Shown: positions 11,677 through 20,713 of the stretch, in pieces
Layout: each line of letters begins with the position of its first letter
Numbering within the stretch: position 1 is the stretch's first letter
DNA from: Curvularia sp. ZM96
Taxonomy: Eukaryota > Ascomycota > Dothideomycetes > Pleosporales > Pleosporaceae
Length of the DNA: 64,000 nt
Assembly (NCBI GenBank): GCA_022457065.1
Contig: JAJGBQ010000003.1
Location: 992,001 to 1,056,000, forward strand
Direction: 5' to 3'
The notes under the pieces: model-generated
Databases searched by the model: none
Told to the model about the DNA's origin: nothing
Seen by the model: only the letters and a program-made list of their open reading frames with translations
Translations under genes and position numbers: made by a program

Positions 11677-11950
11677 CCTTAGATATAATACAAGTCGTTC
11701 TGATCGTAGCGTTCATGTATGTGTGGGTAATTTCGGTTAGCGTTTGCGCGTTTTTAAGGTCGATTCTTGTGACAAAAGTCTGTTTGCGCAGTGAAAGTGA
11801 GTTTGTGTATGGTAAAGGTGACATCACAGCAATCGAGGAACAATTTTATGCATTGTATCAAAGGATGCTGTTCATCGGGCACTTGTTCCCATTGTCAAAT
11901 AGTGTTGAGCGTTGTACTGAATATCTCTATTAAAATAGATGCCTTCTCTT

Positions 11951-11982
<32 letters not shown>

Positions 11983-11990
11983 CGTGTGTG
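11951..11990. repeat. (TA)10(TG)n microsatellite
   Basis: Ten uninterrupted TA dinucleotides are followed directly by about ten TG dinucleotides with one C interruption. Confidence 0.95.
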
Positions 11991-12281
11991 TTTGACACCG
12001 TACAATTGCAATTACACGAAGCGAGTCCATACATAAGAATCAACTCTGTAAGACAAGTCAATTGCGCATGACGTACCGTGATTGTGATGTAAGTGCCTCA
12101 AGAGGCGTTTCTATTGCGCATGATGTAATCAAAATGTAGGGAACTGGTGTTTGTTCGCACGTGGTGAATGTGAGCACAGACACACCTGCCGCCATCACGA
12201 ATAGAAGGCTTTACCTCCACGACTCCCATCAGCACAACCAATCACATAGAAGTTTCGCAGGTTCAATCAATTCTTTTCATA

Positions 12282-13095
12282 ATGTCACGTCCGCACGCAG
12301 ACGATATCTACAAGAAGCAGTTGGAAGAAGCCGAGAGGCTATTTGACGAGGATCGGATGGGCGAATGCGTCTCGAAAGTGCATAAGAATCTAGAGTAAGC
12401 TTCGCTCCACATGCGACTATTTGCAGCCCCAATTTTTCAGAGCATTCGAGATCTAACAGCAATTAAGTGAACCCAACATCCCTCCCCAGTACGTCATCCC
12501 AAACTACCCCCTGCTTGCTTGTGCTGTGGAGAGCTGGGACGAGGGGAGGGGATGGATTCTTGAAGCAGAGATGGTATATCAAGATGCACTTTGGGAAGCG
12601 AGGCAGAAATGCGATGGTCGCACGCTACAACTCCTTGCTCCTCTGCGTGAGGGTATCGACAAAGTCGACTCATGGAGATTGGATGCAATCTCCGGTATGA
12701 CGATGGAGGAGAGGATCAAGTCAGGGTGGGATGAAGACATGGACGGCTGCAGTGAGGAGGACGAATCAGAGGCAGAGTACGAGGAGGATCTGGCTAATCT
12801 CAATTACGAAGAGACTGAAGCCATCGCCGAGGCAGAGAGCGAAATGGATGTCGCTGCCGACCAACTTGGCTCTGACGACGACAAAGCCGCCCCCGAGGTA
12901 GAGAACAAAACCAACGTCGCCACCAAACACATACGCATTCCCATCCGCACCAAGATCCAGAGTCCCAGCCACCCAGTCACCGAGCATGCTATGAACACCA
13001 CTACCACCGACGTCTCCACACCTCCTCTCCTCACCACCAGCGAGCCCGAGGACGAACACACCATCACCACCAGCGAGGAGAAGCATCTCCATTAG
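12282..13095 (+). CDS. Hypothetical acidic protein, 246 aa
   Basis: Exon 12282-12394 ends at a GTAAGC donor and exon 12468-13095 begins after a TTAAG acceptor. The 73-nt phase-2 intron restores one frame of 246 residues. The first 130 residues are ordered-looking and rich in Trp, Glu and Leu (YKKQLEEAERLFDED near the start, VESWDEGRGWILEAE in the second exon). The C-terminal half is acidic and then Thr/Pro/Ser-rich, probably disordered. No signal peptide, membrane segment or known domain is seen. The two-exon model is supported by good splice sites and by the absence of an ATG at the start of the downstream frame. Function unknown. Confidence 0.6.
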
Positions 13096-13660
13096 AAGAG
13101 CGCCGTCTTCAGTAAAAGTGGTACCTTTCACACCCACCAGTTCACCAAGTCCATAGGTCGATCCAGCGGACGGGTTCATCTCAACATCCTCAACTTTGAT
13201 TGGAAGGCGCCAGAGGAGAAGAGGAAGTAAAGCTCTCGATACACACACACACATGTAAGAGGTTGCAATGAGTAGCTCACTGGGCTGGAAAAGCAATGAT
13301 TTGCATAGTCGCAAGCGCGACACAATTTGTACCAACACTCTAACATGCCATACTGAAGTGATTCGCATTGGGAATTTCACTAGCATCATGTAGCTTAGAA
13401 AGGGATGCAGACTTTTCTTACTCCACCACGTATGCGTTTGAATCAAAGATTCCTGCAGCTGCATATGTCGTCATAATAAGGCTAGCATTTGGATCTATCA
13501 TGAAACATCAATTTTGCTCGACTACAAAAGTGATGATGTACCCACGAATTTTTTACCACTACTATATGATTGCTGCTAGGCTATGTATCGATGCAACAAC
13601 TACTCATGGAAATCCTAGTCCGTCGCATGACCCACTGACGCCCGAACTTCACACATCACT
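13096..13660. other. Intergenic, no supported gene
   Basis: This is the 3' flank between two convergent transcription units (the 246-aa gene and the tail of the F-box gene). A short CA microsatellite lies at about 13243-13254. No gene evidence. Confidence 0.45.
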
Positions 13661-14138
13661 CTATTCATCTCTACAAACAATCACTTCGAACGCAGCCTCA
13701 TCCACCATCGCCCAGAAAGCCTCGCACCTTTGCCTCGTAAGCACCGCTTCCAACACCCCACTGCCTCTCTTAGCTAGAATCTGTTCGCCGGTCTCAAACC
13801 CACCAGCTGCTCCGTTAGAGAAGGTGGGCGTCATCAAGATCTCCAGAACTTCCAAGTCCGGCCACCGACTGTGGTTCTTTTGTTCGCGGAACAGTCCCTG
13901 CAGCCATTCACTCTCCAAAAACGTCTCATCAACGTCAAAGATTTTGAGATGTTGCAGGGAAACCGGAAGGGCGGTCAAAGCAGAAAGCTCAAAGTCGCCT
14001 TCGAACACGGCCTCGTATAGCATGTTCTCGAGCTTGATAGAAATTATCGCTGCCTGAGGCACAATCAGTTTTTGGAGTTCTGTGAACTGATGGAACCGTG
14101 GTAAAGGTTTGCGGACTGCGCCAGGCAGCGTCCAAAAG
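13661..14138 (-). pseudogene. 3' part of F-box gene, cut off by retrotransposon
   Basis: This segment is the continuation of the F-box gene whose 5' part is at 20709-21991. When the 6,570-bp element and one copy of the AAAAG target duplication are ignored, the frame continues without a break from codons before 20714 into this stretch and reaches a stop at 13661, adding about 159 residues. In the present arrangement it has no promoter or start of its own apart from an internal ATG. It should not be counted as a separate gene. It would encode the end of the leucine-rich C-terminal region. Confidence 0.85.
14134..14138. repeat. Target-site duplication (AAAAG), left copy
   Basis: The five bases AAAAG abut the LTR here and are repeated at 20709-20713 on the other side of the element. 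This is the 5-bp duplication expected of LTR-retrotransposon integration. Confidence 0.95.
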
Positions 14139-14258
14139 TGTTGAAAAGAAGAAAGATTGTATTATTGCTAAAGAAACTACTGTGTGTGGGTATCGCCTAT
14201 TTATTATAGGCGTGATGGCCGTTTGTCGGTGAGTCACGTGATAGGTCTCAAACCAACA
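14139..14258 (-). repeat. 3' LTR of copia element (120 bp)
   Basis: It is identical over 120 bp to the copy at 20589-20708 and is bounded by TG...CA on the element strand. It contains a 7-bp inverted repeat CGCCTAT/ATAGGCG around an AT loop (14194-14212) and a TCACGTGA palindrome (14234-14241). Confidence 0.97.
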
Positions 14259-14270
14259 GCCCCCCTGAGT
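14259..14270 (-). other. Polypurine tract of copia element
   Basis: Immediately upstream of the 3' LTR the element strand reads ACTCAGGGGGGC, a G-rich purine run in the position used to prime plus-strand DNA synthesis. The call rests on position and composition. Confidence 0.7.
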
Positions 14271-14382
14271 CCTAGCATGGGACGAGAACGAAAAGAACAC
14301 GGGTGGTGTGTGGGTGGGCAAAAAGAAAGAAACAAAGACTACTATACATGAGTGTGATGAGATGAGGACAGTACGTCTAATG

Positions 14383-17300
14383 TCACTCTGTGGGTAAGAG
14401 GCCTAGGCTTTGGCAGACAGCTGCAAACTTGACTGGATCAAGCGGTTTAGTAAGCATGTCCGCTGGATTGATCTTGCCGCTGATCCATTGGATCGTTATG
14501 GATCCGTCTCGGACGTGATCTCGGACAAAGTGATGGCGTATATCGATGTGCTTGCTTCGGGCGTGGAACTCAGGATTCTTGGCAAGCTTGATAGCGGCCT
14601 GGTTGTCGACATGAATAGGCACGGTGTTGAATACAATGCCTACTCCCAGGTCATTGATGAAGTTCTTAAGCCAGATTGCTTCCTTAGTAGCGTCTCCCAG
14701 AGCCATGTATTCGGCTTCACACGTGGATTGGGCAACCACTTTTTGTGCGGTCGAGGACCAGGAGATTGGTCCGCCTGCTAGGGTGAATACGTATCCGGTG
14801 GTGGATCGGCGCGTGTCTGGGCATCCAGCCCAATCGGCATCGACATATCCAGCTAGGATTGGGGTTTGTTTGCTGTATGTGATGCCCATACTTTTGGTGC
14901 TGTTCACGTATGCGTATGCCTTCGTGATGGCGTCCATGTGCTGTTGTGTAGGATTGGCATTGAAGCGTCCATACAAGGAAGTGGCATAGGCAAGATCCAC
15001 TCGAGTCATGGACGGAAGGTAGTTTAGAGAACCGAAGCGTTTTAGGTAGGCGGTTTGGAACTGAGCGTTTGCCTTATTTTCCTTGTCTCGCTGAAGCTTA
15101 ACGCGGTGATCACACGGTGTTTTCGCCGTAGGGACATTTTCCAGATTGTACCTCTCCAGTATTCGACGACAATATTCTGCTTGATGTATCTTGATAGAGT
15201 TGTCTTGTTGCTCAATGTGAATGCCAAGGTAGAGTGCATCTGGATCTTCAGTTGTAATAGTGAAGACCTTGGATAGTGCGTCGAGAAACTCGTTGATAAT
15301 ACTGTGTTGTGATCCGTATAGCCGTATGTCATCGACGTGTACTGATATGATGAGCTGAGTCTTGGTATGAATGTAGACACAGGCATCATATGGTGATACA
15401 CGAAAGTGGAGTTGAATGAGCTTTTGTGTGAGTAGCTCATACCAGGCACGTGGTGCTTGGACAAGACCATATAGTGACTTGCGGAGTTTCCAAGCATGTC
15501 CTTTAGGAAGGACGACTGGCGGAGGTGGTTGTATGTACAATTCTTGTTGCAGTTCAGCATTCAAGAATGCAACGTACACATCTGCTTGAGTAGTTTTCCA
15601 GCCAAGCAGTGTGCATATTGCCAACAGCGTCCTGATAGATGTAGTACGTGCAGTGGGAGAGTACTTTTCTTGGTAATCGATTCCCGGTCGTTGTTGAAAA
15701 CCCCTGGCAACAAGTCTTGCTTTGTATTTGGCAATCTGACCTGTTGGGGTCAGTTTCGTCTTGTACACGAACTTGGATGAGATTATCTTGGCTCCAAAGG
15801 GAAGTGCCACAGTTTCATAGACATTCTTGATGCGCAGACTATCCAACTCCTTTTGTGTCGCAGTGTGCCAGTGCTCTGCGTCGGGAAGCTTCATAGCCTC
15901 TATGTATGTTCTTGGAGTGCGGGATATGGATGTGGCAGCCATTGCCAAGTGGGCATATGCATCTTGAAGATCTTCATCCAAAATGAGATTTTCGTCGAGA
16001 ATAAGATCCTCGTCAATGGTGAATTCCTCCGGCTGACTCAGCGATGACTTGGTGTCATCAACAGCCATCATGGCCATGTCCATCAGATCTTCGTCCAGGA
16101 TATCGTCATCGAAGTCGTGTGGTTGCGCTGGTGACTTTGATGATTCATCTGTCTTGTCTGAGACAAAGCGAGTGCGCTTACGTGTACTCTGATAGTTCTC
16201 ATCGTATTGGACATTGTAGTTTCCATCGTCATCCATTTCAGTGCATGTGTAGGCTGCTTTGTCTTTGGAGACTAGTGTGGTACTGCTTGTTTTCATCGTG
16301 CATACTGAATTCTTTGCCACCTGTTTTAGGTCTGATGTGAGACACTGATAGCACGGATGATCGCCTGTGCATGTACGGCCGGTCAGACGACATAGGTGGC
16401 ATATCCTATAAGGGATGTTGTCTAGTGCACCTTCAGGATGTTCCTGAATATATGTTGTGTCGTTGTTTTCCCAACGAGTACATGGTCGATTTTCTGCAAC
16501 ACAATTCTGGCATCGTTTGGCACGATTACAACGAATTCTGCTGTGGGTGCAGTGGTTACACGGAATGTTGTCTTTGTTTGCCATGCTGATACATACAGCA
16601 TTGTTCTGAATGCAGACATTGCACGGGTATTCGCCATTGCATCTGTTGGCCGGCATTGCACCATGCTCTGCCCTATGGTCATTGACCAATTTGGAGCAGG
16701 GGTAACAGCGTTCGTCTCTGGGTGTTGCTCGGATTCGTTTCTGCTTGGGTTTACAGTTTATCCGGTTTCCTTTTTCAATGCAGTGGTTGCATGGGTCGTT
16801 AGGATTGGCTCGATGGCATGTTAGAGCGTTGCGGGTTTCACGACATGGTGCGCAGCAATGTTTGGCTGTTTGTCTTTGGTCGGTGGTGGTGTTGGCGCAT
16901 TTTCTCCTTCTTTTGATACATGCGTTACATCGCGTATTGCCATCCTCCATTTGGCAGGTTGCTTGTCTAATTGTGCATGTCACGCATTGAAAAGTGTCTT
17001 CCGTTGCTGGTGAAGCTGGTCTTGATTCGGGAACCACCTCGTTTGCATCGTCGATTATATTGTGTGGTATAGGAGATACAGGAGGGGTGTCTGGCACGTC
17101 GACGACAGCGTCGTCTTGTTCTCCTTCGTCTTCATCGTTGGATTCAGAACCACTTGGTAGCATCGTAAGATCTATGATGTTGCTTTCAAGTAGTCGTTCT
17201 TCCTTGATAGTTTGAGCACGCGATGAACCTGGGATGAATTCTTCGACTCTGGTGTCGTGTTCTGTCTTCTTCCACTTGTGTTTTGTTGAGGGAGCGATGT

Positions 17301-20300
17301 TAGTTAGTGGGGGGTGAAATGGCGACGGGTCTGTGTGTTGTGGAGGAGAGCGTGGCAAGGTTGGAGCTCTAAAGTTGTGGAGCATGGCTCGGAAATCCGC
17401 CGTTGGTATAGCTTCATGTACCGGTTCGAGTATAGAGCCAGTGTTTTCTCGTCGTTCTTGGTGTCTTCGTGTTATGTTGATGGTTTGGTTTAGATTGGTT
17501 GTCATCACACCACTTCGAGTTGGTAGCATGTCATGGTCGTCGTCTTCATCATCTCCGGCCATGAGAGCAAGACTGTTATTGAAAGTTGACGGTGTTTCGT
17601 CAGCGTTGTCTGAGTCAACTTCAGATTCTGACGAGTGTGAGATTTCAGAGGTGTTATCAGGTACTGGTACTAGTGGCTGTGGGTCTCTGGTATTGATGTG
17701 CAAGTTGCTAGGTTGGGGATCCGACATGCCAGTGGTGTTGTCGATTCTGGCTATGGATATGAGTCTTACTTGTCGCTCATCAGAGTGCCAGACATAGCAG
17801 GCTGTGTCGTTCTTTCTATAAAGAAAGTGAGCGATATATGCTCGTGGTTCATGTAGCTTGCCATGGCCGCCCTGGTTGCGGAGTTCTGGTGGGATGGTCA
17901 CGTATACACGAGCCCCCCATGCGTTGTCCTTAGTCAGATCAGGCTTCTTATTGTAGAGAGCTTCATATGGTGTCTTCTTGTACTTGAAAGCCTTTGATGG
18001 TGCTCGATTCTTTTTGTTGACTGCCTCCAGAATCGCATATGTCCACAGTCCTTCTGGTAGAGTTGCATTACGAAGCATCTCTTCTGTTCTGTTGACAATC
18101 GCCTGTGTAATGGGAGAGACTGGTGCTGCGTCGGTGATCATGGCAGATGCGCGTTCTCGCACAGTGCGGTGGGAGCGTTCTGCTGCACCGACCATGTGGT
18201 GCGCATAGGGTACGCTGGGTTCTAGGGTAACACCATTGTCGGCGCAGTACTGTTTGACGAGGTGCGTAACGAATTCGTTGTCGCACCTAAGGCGGACGAT
18301 TGGCAGTCCATGTTCATTTGAGAGGCGTTTGAGAGTTTGGATGAGTATGGCACTGATCTTATCCTTAGTGTCAAACGGTTCTGCCCACGTGTATCTTGTT
18401 GCATCATCTACAAGGAACAGGGCATATCTTTCTTTTCGAAGTCCGAAAACCGGGTAAGGACCCCAGGTGTCTATGGTAATGAGTTGTCCGAACTTGTCGA
18501 AATGTCGTTTAGCCGGATCCCTTGGGATTTTGTAGAGTGCTCGTGTTGTGTGGCATATCGGGCAGATGTCTTTTAGCTTGGCTTTAATCTGAGCATCCGT
18601 TACAGTGATTCCTGTGCTAATTTTGAGTAGCTTGCGCATGTTGTCAAGACTCAGGTGACCTAGGCGACGATGTTCACTCCACACGGGATCGTCAAAATCC
18701 ACTGCCGCTGCAGTTACGGGTAGGTCTGGGGACGGCGAAGTCCGCAATATATATACATTCGACTTGTGATTTAGAGGAGCATGCGCAACTTCTGCCTTAG
18801 TGTCTTTGCGGTATACCTTAATGGCGTCGTCGTCTAGCAGGGCAACGAAACGTGGGCCAGATTTTGCAAGGGTAGACAGGGAGAGGAGATTGCAACGTGC
18901 TTGTGGGGCGTATCGAACGTCGGTGAGTTGTAGTATGGTGGGCTTTCCTTTGGAGTTGGTGATGACAAATTCTGCATCACCGGTGCCACATATCTCAAGC
19001 TGAGAGTCTACTTTACAAGCGCCGATGGACTCCTTGCATTGGACGAGGCGTGAGAATATGGATGAGTCGTTGGTGATGTGACGCGAAGCACCACTATCAC
19101 ATATCCAGTTGCACGAGTAAGTGCCTGTTTTCATGGCAGCTAGTGCTGCCGGTGATGGATTGTAGTTATCGACTGTATCTACATATGTAGTATCCCTTTG
19201 TCTATCTCCATCCATGTTTTCCACCAATGCATCAACCGCTGGTGAGCAGTCCTGAGAGGCATTAGCGTGGAAGCTGGATGGAGGACGGGTATACGTACAT
19301 TTGAGATTCATGAGGGTGTGGAAGTCGTCCTCGAAGTCGTTTGTGGATGCGACGATGCGCTCGATCGAGTCGTCGTCAGTCGTGTCGTTGACGGCCAGGT
19401 GTGCACTGGTTGGCTTGGAGGGCTTCGAAGACGTCTTTTGATCAGTGCCCTTCTGGTAGCAAGTCTTGTCAGTGTGTCCAAGCTTGTTGCAGAAGGTGCA
19501 CCTGGGAGTGTCTGGTTTGTTGATATAGCGACACGTCTTGTCTGTATGTCCGTTGTGACCACAGTGACCGCATTTGACTTGATTGTTTTGGGTGCTGTTA
19601 TTGACATTGCGTCTGGATGACTGAGCCTTACGTTGTTCGGTCGGTTTGTCCTTAGCGGCTTGCCATCGCTCTTTGTTGTCTTCGCAGTATGCGAGTAGGA
19701 GATCGCGATACTTCTTGAAGTTGTCTTCGGTGACGTCGACACCGTAGTTGTTCATCTTCCATGTCTGAATAGGAAGATTGTAGTGTTTGGTAAGTGCGTT
19801 GTTGATTTTGGTAATCAGCTGGGCACGCGAGAAAGAACCTTTAGCTTCGAGGATGTCATTGTAGACGTCCTGAAACTCGACAAGGAAAGGGCGTATGGCG
19901 CAAGGATCGCTCAGCTTGATGTCGTCAAGTCTTTTTAGTGCTTGTTCAAGACGCATGAGACTAGTAGTGCGATTGTTCTTGACAATGGCGTTGAGGGCAA
20001 CTAGTGGGCTAGATTTCTCAGTTGTAGAGAGTTCATCCCATACCCAGGACTCGACGGCGCCGCGTAATAGTGCTAATGCAGAACGGACTTGTCGGTCGTT
20101 CTCCTTCCAGTCCTGTACCTTGGCATTGTATACTGCGATGAGATACTGGTAGTGTTCAGGTGGCTGGGTTAGAGTGACGGCGGCATCAGAGGTTGGTGTA
20201 GTTGATGGAACTGTGTCCGGTGCTTCTGATCCGTAGGAGTTTCCACTGCGAGTGGTGCGCTTAGAAGACGGTTTTGACGGTTTGGTAGTTTCGTCGGGTT

Positions 20301-20505
20301 TTTCGTGGAGAAATGAAGGTGGTTCGGGCTTAGGGATAACATCCTCAGTGCCCTTGTAGAGGTTGGAAAGACCGTGAATATCGGCAACGGGTTCAAAAAG
20401 TTTTACCCATTTGTTGTAGTTACCAGGGCCGGACAGCTTCTCAAAGTCCTTGCCGAGGGCAGTGGTGACGTTGAGCATATTGGCCATGGTGTAAAATGCT
20501 TCCAT
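14383..20505 (-). CDS. Copia Gag-Pol polyprotein with an inserted cysteine array
   Basis: The 2,040-residue single frame starts at the ATG at 20505 (the frame stays open a little further upstream without an ATG). Residues 1-300 are Gag-like. Two CCHC knuckles (CX2CX4HX4C) lie at 312-325 and 336-349. The protease motif DSGA starts at 470. Integrase has HX4HX30CX2C (H612, H617, C648, C651) and a D679-D742-E776 triad, with two residues fewer than usual between the last two. Then come a Ser/Asp-rich linker, five Cys6 modules (about 1174-1402) and an acidic repeat rich in DEDLIL. Reverse transcriptase carries the catalytic motif HVDD (D1725, D1726), where most copia elements have YVDD. RNase H has D1889, E1930 and D1967. 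There is no frameshift between gag and pol, as in many copia elements. No stop or frameshift interrupts it, so it may be active. Confidence 0.96.
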   Translation of the reverse strand: MEAFYTMANMLNVTTALGKDFEKLSGPGNYNKWVKLFEPVADIHGLSNLYKGTEDVIPKPEPPSFLHEKPDETTKPSKPSSKRTTRSGNSYGSEAPDTVPSTTPTSDAAVTLTQPPEHYQYLIAVYNAKVQDWKENDRQVRSALALLRGAVESWVWDELSTTEKSSPLVALNAIVKNNRTTSLMRLEQALKRLDDIKLSDPCAIRPFLVEFQDVYNDILEAKGSFSRAQLITKINNALTKHYNLPIQTWKMNNYGVDVTEDNFKKYRDLLLAYCEDNKERWQAAKDKPTEQRKAQSSRRNVNNSTQNNQVKCGHCGHNGHTDKTCRYINKPDTPRCTFCNKLGHTDKTCYQKGTDQKTSSKPSKPTSAHLAVNDTTDDDSIERIVASTNDFEDDFHTLMNLKCTYTRPPSSFHANASQDCSPAVDALVENMDGDRQRDTTYVDTVDNYNPSPAALAAMKTGTYSCNWICDSGASRHITNDSSIFSRLVQCKESIGACKVDSQLEICGTGDAEFVITNSKGKPTILQLTDVRYAPQARCNLLSLSTLAKSGPRFVALLDDDAIKVYRKDTKAEVAHAPLNHKSNVYILRTSPSPDLPVTAAAVDFDDPVWSEHRRLGHLSLDNMRKLLKISTGITVTDAQIKAKLKDICPICHTTRALYKIPRDPAKRHFDKFGQLITIDTWGPYPVFGLRKERYALFLVDDATRYTWAEPFDTKDKISAILIQTLKRLSNEHGLPIVRLRCDNEFVTHLVKQYCADNGVTLEPSVPYAHHMVGAAERSHRTVRERASAMITDAAPVSPITQAIVNRTEEMLRNATLPEGLWTYAILEAVNKKNRAPSKAFKYKKTPYEALYNKKPDLTKDNAWGARVYVTIPPELRNQGGHGKLHEPRAYIAHFLYRKNDTACYVWHSDERQVRLISIARIDNTTGMSDPQPSNLHINTRDPQPLVPVPDNTSEISHSSESEVDSDNADETPSTFNNSLALMAGDDEDDDHDMLPTRSGVMTTNLNQTINITRRHQERRENTGSILEPVHEAIPTADFRAMLHNFRAPTLPRSPPQHTDPSPFHPPLTNIAPSTKHKWKKTEHDTRVEEFIPGSSRAQTIKEERLLESNIIDLTMLPSGSESNDEDEGEQDDAVVDVPDTPPVSPIPHNIIDDANEVVPESRPASPATEDTFQCVTCTIRQATCQMEDGNTRCNACIKRRRKCANTTTDQRQTAKHCCAPCRETRNALTCHRANPNDPCNHCIEKGNRINCKPKQKRIRATPRDERCYPCSKLVNDHRAEHGAMPANRCNGEYPCNVCIQNNAVCISMANKDNIPCNHCTHSRIRCNRAKRCQNCVAENRPCTRWENNDTTYIQEHPEGALDNIPYRICHLCRLTGRTCTGDHPCYQCLTSDLKQVAKNSVCTMKTSSTTLVSKDKAAYTCTEMDDDGNYNVQYDENYQSTRKRTRFVSDKTDESSKSPAQPHDFDDDILDEDLMDMAMMAVDDTKSSLSQPEEFTIDEDLILDENLILDEDLQDAYAHLAMAATSISRTPRTYIEAMKLPDAEHWHTATQKELDSLRIKNVYETVALPFGAKIISSKFVYKTKLTPTGQIAKYKARLVARGFQQRPGIDYQEKYSPTARTTSIRTLLAICTLLGWKTTQADVYVAFLNAELQQELYIQPPPPVVLPKGHAWKLRKSLYGLVQAPRAWYELLTQKLIQLHFRVSPYDACVYIHTKTQLIISVHVDDIRLYGSQHSIINEFLDALSKVFTITTEDPDALYLGIHIEQQDNSIKIHQAEYCRRILERYNLENVPTAKTPCDHRVKLQRDKENKANAQFQTAYLKRFGSLNYLPSMTRVDLAYATSLYGRFNANPTQQHMDAITKAYAYVNSTKSMGITYSKQTPILAGYVDADWAGCPDTRRSTTGYVFTLAGGPISWSSTAQKVVAQSTCEAEYMALGDATKEAIWLKNFINDLGVGIVFNTVPIHVDNQAAIKLAKNPEFHARSKHIDIRHHFVRDHVRDGSITIQWISGKINPADMLTKPLDPVKFAAVCQSLGLLPTE
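16300..16986 (-). other. Five tandem Zn2Cys6-like modules inside the copia polyprotein
   Basis: Numbered from the ATG at 20505, cysteine spacings are as follows. Module 1 (1174-1203): C2C6C8C2C6C. Module 2 (1218-1251): C2C8C8C2C8C. Module 3 (1267-1305): C2C18C5C2C6C. Module 4 (1316-1342): C2C6C5C2C6C. Module 5 (1369-1402): C2C6C5C2C13C. The numbers are residues between cysteines. Modules 1 and 4 match the fungal GAL4-type binuclear zinc cluster exactly, and module 1 has a basic KRRRK run before its last cysteine. The array follows an acidic linker after integrase and precedes reverse transcriptase. Metal binding and DNA or RNA binding are inferences from spacing and charge. Confidence 0.8.
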
Positions 20506-20575
20506 ATGTGGAAGATGAGCAATAGAGGTGCGCAATGGCGCAGAAGGAGTATTAACGTGCGCGCAGTAGCGCAGA

Positions 20576-20588
20576 GGGGCTCATAACC
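20576..20588 (-). other. Primer-binding site complementary to initiator tRNA-Met anticodon arm
   Basis: Directly after the 5' LTR the element strand reads GGTTATGAGCCCC. Its complement contains GGGCTCATAACC, which is the anticodon stem-loop (CAT anticodon) of eukaryotic initiator tRNA-Met, not the 3' acceptor end. This matches the half-tRNA priming known for Drosophila copia and relatives. That this element uses it is an inference. Confidence 0.75.
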
Positions 20589-20708
20589 TGTTGAAAAGAA
20601 GAAAGATTGTATTATTGCTAAAGAAACTACTGTGTGTGGGTATCGCCTATTTATTATAGGCGTGATGGCCGTTTGTCGGTGAGTCACGTGATAGGTCTCA
20701 AACCAACA
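20589..20708 (-). repeat. 5' LTR of copia element (120 bp)
   Basis: It is identical to the LTR at 14139-14258. On the element strand it runs TGTTGG to CAACA. It contains a TCACGTGA palindrome (20684-20691, an E-box-type CACGTG core) and a hairpin CGCCTAT-TTATT-ATAGGCG (20644-20662) whose AT core could act as a TATA element. The promoter role is a guess from position. Confidence 0.95.
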
Positions 20709-20713
20709 AAAAG
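20709..20713. repeat. Target-site duplication (AAAAG), right copy
   Basis: This is the second copy of the five-base duplication flanking the copia element (see 14134-14138). Confidence 0.95.

Larger units (their letters stand above)
14139..20708 (-). mobile_element. Ty1/copia LTR retrotransposon, full length and apparently intact
   Basis: The 6,570-bp element has identical 120-bp LTRs, a 5-bp target duplication (AAAAG), a primer-binding site next to the 5' LTR, a G-rich polypurine tract next to the 3' LTR, and one uninterrupted gag-pol frame. Domain order is gag, two CCHC zinc knuckles, protease, integrase, reverse transcriptase, RNase H. Integrase before reverse transcriptase marks it as copia (Pseudoviridae-type) rather than gypsy. 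It sits inside an F-box gene in the same orientation. Zero LTR divergence and an open frame imply very recent transposition and no RIP damage. An extra cysteine-rich array lies between integrase and reverse transcriptase. Confidence 0.97.

Noticed and set aside
13661..14062. Separate short gene with its own ATG on the minus strand
   Set aside because: It is in frame with the F-box gene interrupted by the copia element and has no independent promoter or homology; treated as the 3' part of that gene.
14410..20586. Many plus-strand open frames across the copia element
   Set aside because: They are antisense shadows of the gag-pol frame, without motifs.
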